Assembly: GCA_016342715.1 (NCBI GenBank)
Contig: JAEINW010000010.1
Location: 1-53,216 of the forward strand
Direction of reading: 5' to 3'
Origin: Salinivirgaceae bacterium
GTDB lineage: Bacteria; Bacteroidota; Bacteroidia; Bacteroidales; SZUA-534
DNA length: 53,216 bases
The notes below the pieces were generated by a model, which saw only the letters and a program-made list of their open reading frames with translations, was not told the DNA's origin and made no database searches. The position numbers and the translations under genes are program-made. Below are positions 1 through 9,675 of this stretch, piece after piece. The first letter of the stretch is position 1; the number at the start of each line of letters is the position of its first letter.

Positions 1-95
1 AAAAAATTATTTTAACACTATAATTTACTGATTTTAAATAAGCTTGAGTTTATGCTTATACAAACATAGGAACTGTAGAACAATAAAAATATTTT

Positions 96-860
96 CTAGT
101 TTTCTTCAGGTTCTACTTTTGAGTCGCCAGCAGGCGCAGTACTTTCTTCATATGCATCTTCTTCAAGAATTGATTTTCCTTTAAAATTTACAAATTTGGT
201 TAAATCCATTAAATAGATTGCTGATAATTGAATAGATGTATTTTTACTTGATGAAGTTGTATTATAATCATCAATATTTACAACACCTTGCGCAAACCGT
301 AAATCAATATTTAGCTGATCTTTGTTTTTAAAAGGTATGTTTGCACCACCTCCGATATTAAAGCCAAAATCAACTCTATTGTAAATCGACAAATCATCAT
401 GAGATTCTGAGAATGTATCGCCATTATCACTCTTCGTAACATATGTTTGCCCTGTTAAAACATCTGTATAAAACCCTCCTGAACCATAAATCTGAATCCC
501 TGCTATGGTTTTAAATGCATATTGTGCAATTATGGGTAACCCAAAATATTTATAATTCGATTTTGCTTTAAAATTCAGCGCATCATCTTTAGCTGCAACA
601 CCCTTTTCTGAAAAAATAAGCTCGGGTTGGATTGATAATTTTTTAGTTATTCCAAATTTTGCTACAGCTCCAAATTGATAACCTAAATTCATTTTTTTAT
701 CTATTGTACCGGTAACTTCAGTGCTCATGGTAGATATATTACCCCCGACTTTTGGTCCCACATAAAGGTAACCAACTCCAAAACCTCCTATATTAAATAA
801 CTGAGCCTGTAAACCCACGAAAGCAATAAGCGCAAATGCTAATAATGTTATCTTCTTCAT
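96..860 (-). CDS. Outer-membrane beta-barrel protein, PorT/OMP_b-brl_2-like
   Basis: This 254-residue protein is probably a small outer-membrane beta-barrel. Residues 1-19 form a signal peptide (two lysines, a hydrophobic core, then Q-A-Q at the cleavage site). The mature part alternates polar and hydrophobic residues and is rich in Gly, Tyr and Phe. It has phrases typical of the family, such as 'GPKVGGNIS' near the start and 'IQPELIFSEKG' near residue 80. The tail from about residue 230 is acidic and probably lies outside the barrel. The function is unknown; proteins of this type occur throughout Bacteroidota. The next gene upstream on this strand is the prolyl oligopeptidase, with a hairpin terminator between them, so this gene probably has its own promoter. 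Confidence 0.75.
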   Translation of the reverse strand: MKKITLLAFALIAFVGLQAQLFNIGGFGVGYLYVGPKVGGNISTMSTEVTGTIDKKMNLGYQFGAVAKFGITKKLSIQPELIFSEKGVAAKDDALNFKAKSNYKYFGLPIIAQYAFKTIAGIQIYGSGGFYTDVLTGQTYVTKSDNGDTFSESHDDLSIYNRVDFGFNIGGGANIPFKNKDQLNIDLRFAQGVVNIDDYNTTSSSKNTSIQLSAIYLMDLTKFVNFKGKSILEEDAYEESTAPAGDSKVEPEEN

Positions 861-935
861 TATTTATGTGTTTTTGGTTAATTTGAAGACTAAAGTTATA
901 ATTTTGAATAAGATAATCAAACCACAAACAAAAAA

Positions 936-968
936 AAGTCACCACAAAATGCGATGACTTTTTTTTAA
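936..968 (-). terminator. Terminator of the prolyl oligopeptidase gene
   Basis: AAGTCA (936-941) pairs with TGACTT (955-960). The stem is flanked by A-runs on one side and T-runs on the other, so it could work in both directions. It lies just past the stop codon at 979 of the minus-strand peptidase gene. Confidence 0.6.
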
Positions 969-978
969 AATAAATTTT

Positions 979-3090
979 CTAGTACTTAGGCCTTACTCCT
1001 AAATTGTAAAACATAAAAGAGTATATATCGCTATATTCTTCAATAATTTTTGCCGTAGGTTTACCTGCCCCATGTCCGGCCTTGCTTTCTATTCTGATAA
1101 CAACAGGATTAGAACCCATATATTTTTCTTGCATGGTAGCAATGTATTTGAATGAATGAGCTGGAACCACCCTATCATCGTGATCGGCTGTGGTAACCAT
1201 TATTGCAGGATATTCTACATTTTCTTTAACTGAATGCACCGGAGAATATTTATATAAATATTCAAACATCTCTTTACTATCTTCACTGGTACCATAATCG
1301 GTTGCCCAATATCTACCAATAGTAAACTTATGGTAACGTAGCATATCCATTACTCCCACAGCAGGAAATGCTGCTCCAAATAAATCGGGACGCTGATTAA
1401 CTACCGCTCCAACTAATAAGCCACCATTCGATCCACCCATTAAGGCAATTTTACCTTTGCTTGAATATTTTTCATCAATTAGGTATTCTGCTGCTGCAAT
1501 ACAATCATCAAAAACATTTTGCTTTTGCATTTTGGTTCCTGCTTTGTGCCATTCTTCGCCGTATTCACCACCACCGCGCAAATTCATCATAGCATAAACA
1601 CCACCTTGCTCCAACCAAATTAAACGACCCACACTAAACGATGGAGTTAAGGAAATATTAAATCCACCGTATCCGTAAAGCAATACAGGGTTCTTCCCAT
1701 TCAATTCAATACCCTTTTTATGAACAATAAACATTGGAACTTTTGTACCGTCTTTACTGGTATAAAACACTTGTTTTGTTTCGTATTCATTGGCATCAAA
1801 ATCAACATCAGTTTCCTGATATAATTCTGATTTATTCTCGGCAATACTATATTTATAAACAGTAGCTGGAGTTGTAAATGAGGTAATTGTATAAAAAGTA
1901 AACGCATCTTCTTTCTTTCCACCAAATCCACCAACAGAGCCCAAAACTGGAAGGTCAACATCATATTCGTATGCACCTTTCATATTATAAACTTCTACCT
2001 GACTATGAGCATCTTTTAAATATTCAACAATTATTTTACCTCCAACAATATCAGCCGTTTGCAAAACGCCCTCTTTCTCTGGAATAAAATCTACCCAATT
2101 TTCACGATCGATATTGTTTAAATCAATAGCTATGATTTTATATTTAGGCGCTTGGTAGTTTGTCATTACTAAAAGTTTTCCATCAATGTGCTCAAGCACT
2201 GAAAAATCACTTTCAAAATCTTCGACAATTTTCATCACCTTGTCACCCTTATTCACACCTTTTATATAAAAAGCATTGCCCGACGTTGATTCAGACACCG
2301 AAATAACTAAATATTTTTGGTCCTCAGTTACACCAGCACCAAAACCCCATTGAGGATTTTTTGGGTCTTCATAAATTAATTGATCTGCTGATTGATCGCT
2401 TCCAATTTTATGATAATAAACTTTGCTATTTTCATTCACACCTTTAAGTGCATCACCTTCTTTTGGTTCAGGATATCGAGAATAAAAAAACCCATCATTA
2501 AGCCACGAAATTCCCGAGAACTTTGTCCAAACAATATGATCGTCGAGCAGTTTTTTAGTTTTAATATCCATTACAAAAAACTCATTCCAATCAGAACCTC
2601 CTCTTGAAATACCGTACCCTAAATATTTTCCATCTTCCGATGGAGAAAAGTTTGTTAAAGCCACGGTTCCATCTTCTGACAATTTATTTGGATCAAGAAT
2701 AACTTCTTCTTCGCTTTCTAAAGTTTCTTTAATATAGGCTACGCTTTGATTCTGTAATCCGTTGTTTTTAAATACAAAATAGTGACCTCCTTTTTTAAAA
2801 GGAGCTGAGATTTTTGGATAATCCCAAAGTTTCGTTAATCGTTCTTCTACATTTTCGCGATAAGGTATTTTTGCCAAATAGCCATTTGTTACCTCATTTT
2901 GAGCAATAACCCATTCTTTGGTTTCCTCAGAGTTATCATCTTCAAGCCAACGATAAGGATCCGGAACTTCTTTGCCAAAATACACATCAACAGTATCTAC
3001 TTTCTTGGTCATTGGGTAATTTAATTTAGTGGTTTTTTGTTGGCAAGCAACCATCCCAACAACAACAATTAATAGTAATAAATTTTTCAT
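979..3090 (-). CDS. Prolyl oligopeptidase (S9A family), lipoprotein
   Basis: This serine peptidase cleaves short peptides on the carboxyl side of proline. The 703 residues match the usual 700-750 of the family. Residues 1-16 look like a lipoprotein signal ending in a 'GMVAC' lipobox, so the enzyme is probably anchored in the envelope and works on periplasmic peptides. The order is an N-terminal cap, a seven-bladed propeller from about 75 to 430, and a C-terminal alpha/beta hydrolase. The catalytic triad is visible: Ser554 in 'GGSNGG', Asp in 'DHDDRVV' near 638, and His673 in 'AGHGAGKP'. It stands alone, divergent from rpsO across about 260 bases and followed by its own terminator. Confidence 0.95.
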   Translation of the reverse strand: MKNLLLLIVVVGMVACQQKTTKLNYPMTKKVDTVDVYFGKEVPDPYRWLEDDNSEETKEWVIAQNEVTNGYLAKIPYRENVEERLTKLWDYPKISAPFKKGGHYFVFKNNGLQNQSVAYIKETLESEEEVILDPNKLSEDGTVALTNFSPSEDGKYLGYGISRGGSDWNEFFVMDIKTKKLLDDHIVWTKFSGISWLNDGFFYSRYPEPKEGDALKGVNENSKVYYHKIGSDQSADQLIYEDPKNPQWGFGAGVTEDQKYLVISVSESTSGNAFYIKGVNKGDKVMKIVEDFESDFSVLEHIDGKLLVMTNYQAPKYKIIAIDLNNIDRENWVDFIPEKEGVLQTADIVGGKIIVEYLKDAHSQVEVYNMKGAYEYDVDLPVLGSVGGFGGKKEDAFTFYTITSFTTPATVYKYSIAENKSELYQETDVDFDANEYETKQVFYTSKDGTKVPMFIVHKKGIELNGKNPVLLYGYGGFNISLTPSFSVGRLIWLEQGGVYAMMNLRGGGEYGEEWHKAGTKMQKQNVFDDCIAAAEYLIDEKYSSKGKIALMGGSNGGLLVGAVVNQRPDLFGAAFPAVGVMDMLRYHKFTIGRYWATDYGTSEDSKEMFEYLYKYSPVHSVKENVEYPAIMVTTADHDDRVVPAHSFKYIATMQEKYMGSNPVVIRIESKAGHGAGKPTAKIIEEYSDIYSFMFYNLGVRPKY

Positions 3091-3264
3091 TTGTTAGTTC
3101 GTTTTAATTAAAAAATGCCTAAACCTTGTTTTAATAATATATGTAGTGAACTATTACAGAAAGTTACACCGAAAAAATAAAATAGTTACACTACATGGCA
3201 AATTTAAAAAATAAAACAAACATGTATACTATTCTTTTTCAGGAGATTTTTTAAAACAAACTAC

Positions 3265-3294
3265 TTGTCACCTAAAAATAAATAACTACCTTTG
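3265..3294 (+). promoter_or_regulatory. rpsO promoter (TTG-N19-TACCTTTG)
   Basis: TTG at 3265-3267 and TACCTTTG at 3287-3294 are separated by 19 bases, which is the Bacteroidota sigma-ABfr consensus. The predicted start of transcription near 3301 gives rpsO a leader of about 50 bases. Confidence 0.75.
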
Positions 3295-3350
3295 CCCTTC
3301 AAAATTTATAAGGATATACTTATATTGTTTACTTAAAAAGCAAAACGGTT

Positions 3351-3620
3351 ATGTACTTAACAACGGAAAAGAAAACTGAATTTTTTGAAAAATTCGGAAA
3401 GTCTGCAAAAGACACAGGATCAGCTGAAGGGCAAGTTGCATTATTTAGCTATAGAATTGCTCACTTAACAGAGCATTTGAAAAAAAACAAAAAAGATTTT
3501 AGTACGCAAAAATCACTACTAAGATTAGTTGGTAAAAGAAGAAGTTTGTTAGATTATCTGAAAGCTCAAGACATTGAAAGATATCGTGCAATTATTAAAG
3601 CACTAAACTTAAGAAAATAA
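3351..3620 (+). CDS. rpsO: 30S ribosomal protein S15
   Basis: This is the small-subunit protein S15, which binds the 16S rRNA three-way junction and nucleates the platform. The 89 residues are the normal length. The family signature is clear: 'TGSAEGQVALFSYRIAHLTEHL' region at about 22-43, then 'RRSLLDYL' with a basic C-terminus. The ATG at 3351 fits the promoter at 3265-3294. A strong terminator follows directly. The rpsO-pnp order is conserved widely in bacteria, but here pnp has its own promoter. Confidence 0.98.
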   Translation: MYLTTEKKTEFFEKFGKSAKDTGSAEGQVALFSYRIAHLTEHLKKNKKDFSTQKSLLRLVGKRRSLLDYLKAQDIERYRAIIKALNLRK

Positions 3621-3625
3621 AAAAA

Positions 3626-3651
3626 GGGCACTTAAAGTGCCTTTTTTTTTG
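3626..3651 (+). terminator. rpsO terminator
   Basis: GGCACTT (3627-3633) and AAGTGCC (3635-3641) form a tight hairpin followed by nine T residues, six bases past the rpsO stop codon. Confidence 0.9.
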
Positions 3652-3709
3652 TTTTAATTTGCCCTCTCCTAAAAAAGCTTATCCTACATCAACTTAATAA
3701 CAATCAATT

Positions 3710-3739
3710 TTGCCGCCAAATTAAAAGAGATTATATTTG
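3710..3739 (+). promoter_or_regulatory. pnp promoter (TTG-N19-TATATTTG)
   Basis: TTG at 3710-3712 and TATATTTG at 3732-3739 are separated by 19 bases and match the Bacteroidota consensus. The start of transcription would be near 3746, giving a leader of about 70 bases before the ATG at 3817. Confidence 0.75.
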
Positions 3740-3764
3740 CGGTAAATTAGAAATATATAAATTT

Positions 3765-3801
3765 TGACTTGCAATTGCATAAAAAAGAAATCAGCAAGTC
3801 A
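3765..3801 (+). promoter_or_regulatory. Stem-loop in the pnp leader
   Basis: TGACTTGC (3765-3772) is perfectly complementary to GCAAGTCA (3794-3801), giving an 8-bp stem with a 21-base loop that ends 15 bases before the ATG of pnp. It lies between the predicted transcription start and the start codon. It may be the target of post-transcriptional control, by analogy with the structured pnp leader of E. coli. That role is an inference. Confidence 0.5.
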
Positions 3802-3816
3802 TTTAGACAAAAAGAA

Positions 3817-5943
3817 ATGAAAATAGTAACCAAAGAAATTACCCTGGCAGATGGTCGTGTGATAACGATTGAGACCGGGAAGTTGGCTAAACAAGCAGAC
3901 GGAGCTGTAGTTGTGAAAATGGGTGACACCATGTTATTAGCAACTGTTGTTTCAGCCAAGCAAGCTAAAGAGAATGTAGATTTTATGCCTCTTTCAGTTG
4001 ATTACAAAGAAAACTATTCTGCTGCGGGACGATTCCCTGGTGGTTTTTTACGAAGAGAAGGACGTCCTCAAGATTCAGAAATTCTTGTTTCTCGTTTAAT
4101 AGACAGAGCCTTACGCCCATTATTTCCAGCAGATTATCATGCTGATACCTTTGTAACTGTATCACTAATATCGGCTGATAAAAACACAATGCCAGACGCA
4201 CTTGCCGGATTAGCAGCTTCTGCTGCACTTGCCGTTTCTGATATTCCGTTCAAAGGACCCATTTCAGAATGTAGGGCTGCAAGAGTTGAGGGAAAATTTA
4301 TTATAAACCCAACTTACGCTGAATTAGCTCTAGCTGACATTGACATTATGGTTGCTGCCACTATTGATAATATTTTAATGGTTGAAGGCGAAATGAAAGA
4401 AGTTTCTGAAGCAGAAATGCTTGAAGCAATCAAACTTGCTCATGAAACTATTAAGATACAATGTCAAGCTCAAATTGAGTTAATGCAAGAGGTTGGCAAA
4501 ACTGAAAAACGTAAATACAGTCATGAAAATAATGACGAAGCATTACGCGAAAAGATTCAGAAAGAAACCTACGACAAGGTTTATGCGGTAGCTAGAAAAT
4601 GCCAAGCAGACAAACATGCTCGCCATGATGATTTTGAAGCTGTTAAAGAAGAATTTTTAGCACAATACTCTGATGAAGAACTTGCAGAAATTGACATGAC
4701 ATTAGTTGGGGTATATTACCACGATGTTGAAAAAGATGCGGTTCGTAATTTAATCTTAAACGAAGGTCTTCGTTTAGATGGCAGAAAAACAGACGAAATC
4801 AGACCCATTTGGTGTGAGATTGATTATTTGCCAACCGCACATGGTTCTGCAGTATTCACAAGAGGCGAAACCCAATCGTTAACTTCTGTAACTTTAGGAA
4901 CTAAATTAGATAATAAATTGATAGATGAAGTAATGCGTCAAGGCAAAGACAACTTCCTATTACATTATAATTTTCCTCCTTTTTCTACAGGTGATGCAAG
5001 ACCTTCGCGTGGAACAAGCCGCAGAGAAGTTGGTCATGGTAATTTAGCGCTCCGTGCATTAAAAGGAATGCTTCCTTCTGGCGATGACAATCCATATTCA
5101 ATTCGTATTGTATCAGATATTTTAGAATCAAACGGTTCATCATCAATGGCAACTGTATGTGCAGGTACGCTAGCTTTAATGGATGCCGGTATTAAAATTA
5201 AAAAACCAGTTTCAGGTATTGCCATGGGACTTATTACCAAAGGGGATAAATTTGCTGTATTAAGTGATATTTTAGGAGACGAAGATCATTTAGGTGATAT
5301 GGATTTTAAAGTGACAGGTACCAGAGATGGTATTACAGCTACTCAAATGGATATTAAAGTAGATGGATTACCCTACGAAGTATTAGCTCAAGCTTTAGAA
5401 CAGGCAAAAGCTGGTCGTTTACATATTCTTAAAAAAATTACGGATACCATTTCAGAACCAAAAGCAGACTTTAAGGAGCATGCTCCTAGAGTTGTTAAAT
5501 TAACAATTCCTAAAGATTGTATTGGTGCATTAATTGGTCCTGGTGGAAAAATTATTCAAGAAATTCAAGCATCAACAGGTACTACCATTATTATTGAAGA
5601 AGTTGATAATCAAGGTAGAGTTGAAGTTGTTGCAACCAGTAAAGACGCTATTGATGCTGCATTAGCTCGCATTAAAGGTATTGTTGCTGTTCCTGATATA
5701 GGTGAAGTTTACAAAGGAAAAGTAAAAGCAATTGTTGCATTTGGTGCGTTTGTTGAAATTCTTCCAGGAAAAGAAGGTTTGCTTCATATTTCGGAAATTG
5801 AATGGCGCAGACTTGACAAAGTGGATGAAGTTTTAAAAGAAGGCGATGAAATTGAAGTAAAATTAATCGATATTGACAAAGCCGGAAAATTGAAACTTTC
5901 TAGAAAAGTTCTTTTACCTCGTCCTCCAAAAAAACAAGATTAA
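3817..5943 (+). CDS. pnp: Polyribonucleotide nucleotidyltransferase (PNPase)
   Basis: PNPase degrades RNA from the 3' end using phosphate and is part of bulk mRNA turnover. From the ATG at 3817 the protein has 708 residues, close to the 711 of E. coli. A longer frame starts at a TTG at 3769, but that start would fall inside the leader stem-loop, so the ATG is preferred. Domains are two RNase PH cores separated by a helical linker, with the second core near residues 310-540. A KH domain follows with the GxxG loop 'IGPGGK', then an S1 domain ('[15 protein letters not shown]', 'EGLLHIS') at the C-terminus. It follows rpsO but is transcribed separately. Confidence 0.97.
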   Translation: MKIVTKEITLADGRVITIETGKLAKQADGAVVVKMGDTMLLATVVSAKQAKENVDFMPLSVDYKENYSAAGRFPGGFLRREGRPQDSEILVSRLIDRALRPLFPADYHADTFVTVSLISADKNTMPDALAGLAASAALAVSDIPFKGPISECRAARVEGKFIINPTYAELALADIDIMVAATIDNILMVEGEMKEVSEAEMLEAIKLAHETIKIQCQAQIELMQEVGKTEKRKYSHENNDEALREKIQKETYDKVYAVARKCQADKHARHDDFEAVKEEFLAQYSDEELAEIDMTLVGVYYHDVEKDAVRNLILNEGLRLDGRKTDEIRPIWCEIDYLPTAHGSAVFTRGETQSLTSVTLGTKLDNKLIDEVMRQGKDNFLLHYNFPPFSTGDARPSRGTSRREVGHGNLALRALKGMLPSGDDNPYSIRIVSDILESNGSSSMATVCAGTLALMDAGIKIKKPVSGIAMGLITKGDKFAVLSDILGDEDHLGDMDFKVTGTRDGITATQMDIKVDGLPYEVLAQALEQAKAGRLHILKKITDTISEPKADFKEHAPRVVKLTIPKDCIGALIGPGGKIIQEIQASTGTTIIIEEVDNQGRVEVVATSKDAIDAALARIKGIVAVPDIGEVYKGKVKAIVAFGAFVEILPGKEGLLHISEIEWRRLDKVDEVLKEGDEIEVKLIDIDKAGKLKLSRKVLLPRPPKKQD

Positions 5944-6267
5944 ATATACCTTAATTATAATATTTTGAGCTGTTTCTTTTTGAGGCAGCTTTTTTTTTGA
6001 ACCATATCAAAGATTATAGTTTACACTAGATTTTTTGACCTTAGCAAATAAAATAAGTAGCCGCTAAATAAATTAAGCTGAAGTTAAATATATAAAGATG
6101 TCAGCACTACTTCTTTTATATTAAAATAAAACCAATTTGTCTACGTTAAATGTGTTATGGAAAACAATTTCTTAATTATCTCACCATATATAAATTAGTT
6201 TTTATAAAAACGTATTACATTTATAAACTCAAAACCAATTAATTTAACAACTAACAAACAAACTCTT
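5944..6267. other. Intergenic region between pnp and the M16 protease gene
   Basis: This 324-base AT-rich stretch starts with a probable pnp terminator: AGCTG (5968-5972) pairs with CAGCT (5986-5990), followed by a long T-run to about 5998. The rest contains no convincing gene. A TACATTTA box near 6214-6221 is one base off the TANNTTTG consensus and could serve the downstream protease gene. Confidence 0.5.
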
Positions 6268-9201
6268 ATGAAAAAATTATTGACTTTCATTATTGCATTT
6301 GTTTTAATAACCAGTTGTGTTCCCAAAAAAAAATACACGCAGGTTACAAAAACAGACACTAATGGCTACACCTACGAATCGGTAACAAATGATCCATACG
6401 GATTAAGAATTTACACCTTAGAAAATGGATTAAAAGCCTATTTAAGCGTAAATAAAGACGAACCCAGAATCCAAACTTTTATTCCTGTAAAAGCTGGCTC
6501 AACATACGATCCAGCAGACAACACAGGCTTGGCTCATTACTTGGAGCATATGATGTTTAAAGGAAGTCCTAAATTTGGAACCATTGACTGGGAAAAAGAA
6601 AAAGTTTTACTTGATGAAATTTCAGATTTATACGAAAAACATAAAGCAGAAATAGACCCTGCTAAGAAAAAAGAAATTTATAGCCTCATTGATAAGACAT
6701 CACAAGAAGCTGCTCAATATGTTGCTCCCAATGAATACGACCAATTAATTAGCTCAATTGGCGGAAAATATACCAACGCTTATACCACAAATGAGCGAAC
6801 CGTTTATATGAACAACATTCCTTCAAATGAATTAGACAAATGGTTACAGATTGAATCTGAACGATTTTTTAATTTGGTTTTACGTGTGTTTCATACAGAA
6901 TTAGAAACTGTTTATGAAGAATTTAACATGGGGCAAGACCGTGATGGAACAAAAGCTTATTTTGCATTATTGAGTGAATTGTTTCCAAACCATCCTTATG
7001 GACAACAAACTACCATTGGAAAGGCGGAGCATTTGAAAAATCCTTCAATGGAAAACATTAGAAAATACTGGTCAACTTATTATGTTCCTAATAATATGGC
7101 TATTTGTTTATCGGGCGATTTCAACCCTGAAAAAACAATTCAACTAATTGATAAATATTTTGGGAAAGAACCTTCAAAAGAAATTGAACCCGTTGTTACC
7201 CCAAAAGAAGAACCAATTACTGAAGTAAAAGAAACCGAAGTATTTGGGCCAGAGCAAGAGTTTATGATGTTGGCTTACCGTTTTGATGGAACTACAAGTC
7301 GCGACAAAAAAATGGTTACTCTAATTGATTACCTTTTAAATAACTCTCAAGCAGGACTCATTGATTTAAATTTGAATCAACAACAAAAAGTACTTAAAGC
7401 GGGTTGCGGACCTAACTTTATGAAAGAATATGGATTTCATATATTTAATGGAACTCCACGACAAGATCAATCGTTGGAAGAAGTTCGCGATTTAATTTTA
7501 GGCGAAATTGAAAAAATTAAAAAAGGAGAATTCGAAGATTGGTTAATTGAAGCATCCATTAATAATATGAAATTGGAGGAAATTAAAAGCCAAGAAAATA
7601 ATTTCAGAGCTCATAAATTCGCGGTTACTTTTGCCGATGGAGTTAACTGGGTAGATTATCTTAATTTTAACGAAGAACTTTCTACACTTACAAAAGAAGA
7701 AATTATTGCTTTTGCTAACGAAAAATATACAGCCAATAATTATGTAGTTATTTATAAACGAAAAGGCGAAGACACCAATATTGTAAAAGTTGAAAAACCT
7801 GAGATAACTCCTGTTGACTTAAAAAGAGAAAATCAGTCAACTTTCTTTACCACCTTAACATCACAGGAATCGGAACGTTTAGAGCCCGTTTTTATCGATT
7901 ACGATCAAACAATCGTAAAAAAAGAATTGGCAAAAGGGGTTGGATTTAACTACATACAAAACCCAACCAATGAACTATTTAAACTAGAGTATATTGTTAA
8001 CATGGGTAAAAACCATGATAAAGAATTAGCTTTAGCTGTTAATTACTTGCCATTTTTAGGAACTGATAAATATTCACCAGCAGAATTGCAACAAGAATTT
8101 TTTAAATATGGACTTGAATTTGGGGTTTCAACAACTTCCGATCGTTCGTACGTTTACATTAATGGTTTAGAAGAAAACGTTGATAAAGCCATAGAATTAT
8201 TAGAGCATGTATTAGCTAATGCAGTTCCAGATGCCGACTCCTATAAAAAATACGTTGAAGGTATTGAAAAGAAAAAAGCTGATAATAAGCTTGACAAAAG
8301 AACTATTCTGAATCAAGGCATGATGAGTTATGCCAAATATGGCTCAAAATCATCATTTACCGATATTCTTTCGAAAGAAGAAATGATGGCCATTGACCCA
8401 AGTGCTTTGACTTCAAAAATTAAAGAAATAACAAAAAAAGAACACATTATTTTTTATTACGGTAAAAAATCGGACAAGGAAGCTTTTGACTTGTTAAAAA
8501 ACAAACATATTATTGATGCTGAATTACAAGCAATTCCTGAACCAACCAATTATGCTGAACTTGAAATATCGAAACCGCAAGTTTATTTTGTAAACTACGA
8601 CATGGTTCAAACTCAAATTATGATGCTTTCAAAAGATGAGGTTCTGAACAATAGTTTAACACCGAAAGCTCGCTTATTTAATGAGTTTTATGGTGCGGGT
8701 TTATCATCTATTGTTTTTCAGGAAATAAGAGAATCAAGAGCTTTAGTATATTCTGCATATTCTTACTTTTCAACACCAAACCGAATGGGTGATTCGCATT
8801 ATAATTATTCATTTATGGCAACACAACCTGACAAATTAAAAGCAGCTACATTGGCCATGTCCGATTTATTATCAGAAATTCCTCAGGCCGACAAGCAGTT
8901 TGAATTAGCAAAACAAACCATAATGAAAAATATTGAAACAGAAAGAATTATTAAAGATAGAATTTTCTGGAATTATATTTCTGCTAAAGACAGAGGGCTG
9001 GATTACGACAATAGAAAAGATGTGTATGAATTCATGAAAACAGCAACACAAGCCGAATTTAAAGAATTTTTTAATTCACATATTAACAATAAACAATACG
9101 TTTATTTAGTAATCGGAAATAAAGATATGGTTGATTTTAATTTCCTTAAAAAACTAGGTCCAATTAAAGAATTAACCTTAGAGGAAGTTTTTAACTATTA
9201 A
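6268..9201 (+). CDS. M16 family zinc metalloprotease, lipoprotein
   Basis: This is a large two-part M16 (pitrilysin/insulinase-like) peptidase. The inverted zinc motif HxxEH is at His90-Glu93-His94, and the distal glutamate is probably in 'ELETVYEEFN' near 215. The region between them holds a lysine- and glutamate-rich insertion at about 105-155, as in many Bacteroidota M16 proteins. The C-terminal half, from about 530, is the second and inactive M16 module. Residues 1-17 end in 'LITSC', a lipobox, so it is probably a periplasmic or surface lipoprotein that degrades peptides. The full length of 977 residues suggests an intact gene. The substrate is unknown. Confidence 0.93.
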   Translation: MKKLLTFIIAFVLITSCVPKKKYTQVTKTDTNGYTYESVTNDPYGLRIYTLENGLKAYLSVNKDEPRIQTFIPVKAGSTYDPADNTGLAHYLEHMMFKGSPKFGTIDWEKEKVLLDEISDLYEKHKAEIDPAKKKEIYSLIDKTSQEAAQYVAPNEYDQLISSIGGKYTNAYTTNERTVYMNNIPSNELDKWLQIESERFFNLVLRVFHTELETVYEEFNMGQDRDGTKAYFALLSELFPNHPYGQQTTIGKAEHLKNPSMENIRKYWSTYYVPNNMAICLSGDFNPEKTIQLIDKYFGKEPSKEIEPVVTPKEEPITEVKETEVFGPEQEFMMLAYRFDGTTSRDKKMVTLIDYLLNNSQAGLIDLNLNQQQKVLKAGCGPNFMKEYGFHIFNGTPRQDQSLEEVRDLILGEIEKIKKGEFEDWLIEASINNMKLEEIKSQENNFRAHKFAVTFADGVNWVDYLNFNEELSTLTKEEIIAFANEKYTANNYVVIYKRKGEDTNIVKVEKPEITPVDLKRENQSTFFTTLTSQESERLEPVFIDYDQTIVKKELAKGVGFNYIQNPTNELFKLEYIVNMGKNHDKELALAVNYLPFLGTDKYSPAELQQEFFKYGLEFGVSTTSDRSYVYINGLEENVDKAIELLEHVLANAVPDADSYKKYVEGIEKKKADNKLDKRTILNQGMMSYAKYGSKSSFTDILSKEEMMAIDPSALTSKIKEITKKEHIIFYYGKKSDKEAFDLLKNKHIIDAELQAIPEPTNYAELEISKPQVYFVNYDMVQTQIMMLSKDEVLNNSLTPKARLFNEFYGAGLSSIVFQEIRESRALVYSAYSYFSTPNRMGDSHYNYSFMATQPDKLKAATLAMSDLLSEIPQADKQFELAKQTIMKNIETERIIKDRIFWNYISAKDRGLDYDNRKDVYEFMKTATQAEFKEFFNSHINNKQYVYLVIGNKDMVDFNFLKKLGPIKELTLEEVFNY

Positions 9202-9263
9202 AAATTGAATATTAATCAACAGATTTTCAAAAGTTTCTGATTGATTATTTCAATTCAAAAATG

Positions 9264-9349
9264 ATAGAACGCAGATAACACCGATCAGACTGATTTACAC
9301 AGATTTTATCCGTGGTAATCTTTATCAATCAGCGTAATCAGCGTTCTAT
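9264..9349. repeat. Long imperfect palindromic intergenic element
   Basis: The outer arms ATAGAACGC (9264-9272) and GCGTTCTAT (9341-9349) are a perfect 9-bp match. Between them, repeated variants of GAT, CAC and AATC can pair, including GATTTACACAGAT (9291-9303) with ATCCGTGGTAATC (9308-9320) at 10 of 13 positions. The whole 86 bases can fold as one long hairpin, and a T-rich run follows. It resembles dispersed palindromes seen between genes in many environmental bacteria. It may also act as a terminator for the M16 gene. Confidence 0.65.
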
Positions 9350-9394
9350 TCTTTTTTGTTTCAATTGAGTTAGCATCCTTTTGACTTTTGCAAA

Positions 9395-9673
9395 ATGAAT
9401 AACATAAAATCCGTTCAAATTACAGTCTCAGGTCGTGTTCAAAATGTTGGTTTCAGATACGCCACCTATGAAAAAGCGATAGAAATAGGCATTACAGGTT
9501 TTGTTATGAATCAGCCCGATGGATCAGTATATATTGAAGCTGAAGGAACCGAAAACCTATTGGATGAGTTTATAATTTGGTGCCACAATGGTCCCAACTG
9601 GGCAAAAGTGCTTGATGTAAAAATAGGCAAGCAGCCCATTTGTAATTTTTCAACTTTTAAAATAAAACGATAA
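9395..9673 (+). CDS. acyP: Acylphosphatase
   Basis: This small enzyme hydrolyses acyl phosphates such as acetyl phosphate or 1,3-bisphosphoglycerate. The 92 residues are the normal length. The phosphate-binding cradle 'VSGRVQNVGFR' lies near residues 11-21, with its essential arginine at the end, and the catalytic asparagine is in 'MNQPDGSV' near residue 40. It lies two bases upstream of a methyltransferase gene, so the two are probably co-transcribed. A GACTTTTG box at 9383-9390, one base off consensus, ends only four bases before the ATG, which would give a very short leader. Confidence 0.93.
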   Translation: MNNIKSVQITVSGRVQNVGFRYATYEKAIEIGITGFVMNQPDGSVYIEAEGTENLLDEFIIWCHNGPNWAKVLDVKIGKQPICNFSTFKIKR

Positions 9674-9675
9674 AA

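Noticed and set aside
3769-3816. TTG start giving PNPase 16 extra residues
   Set aside because: The start falls inside the leader stem-loop and the extra residues are not part of the PNPase family.
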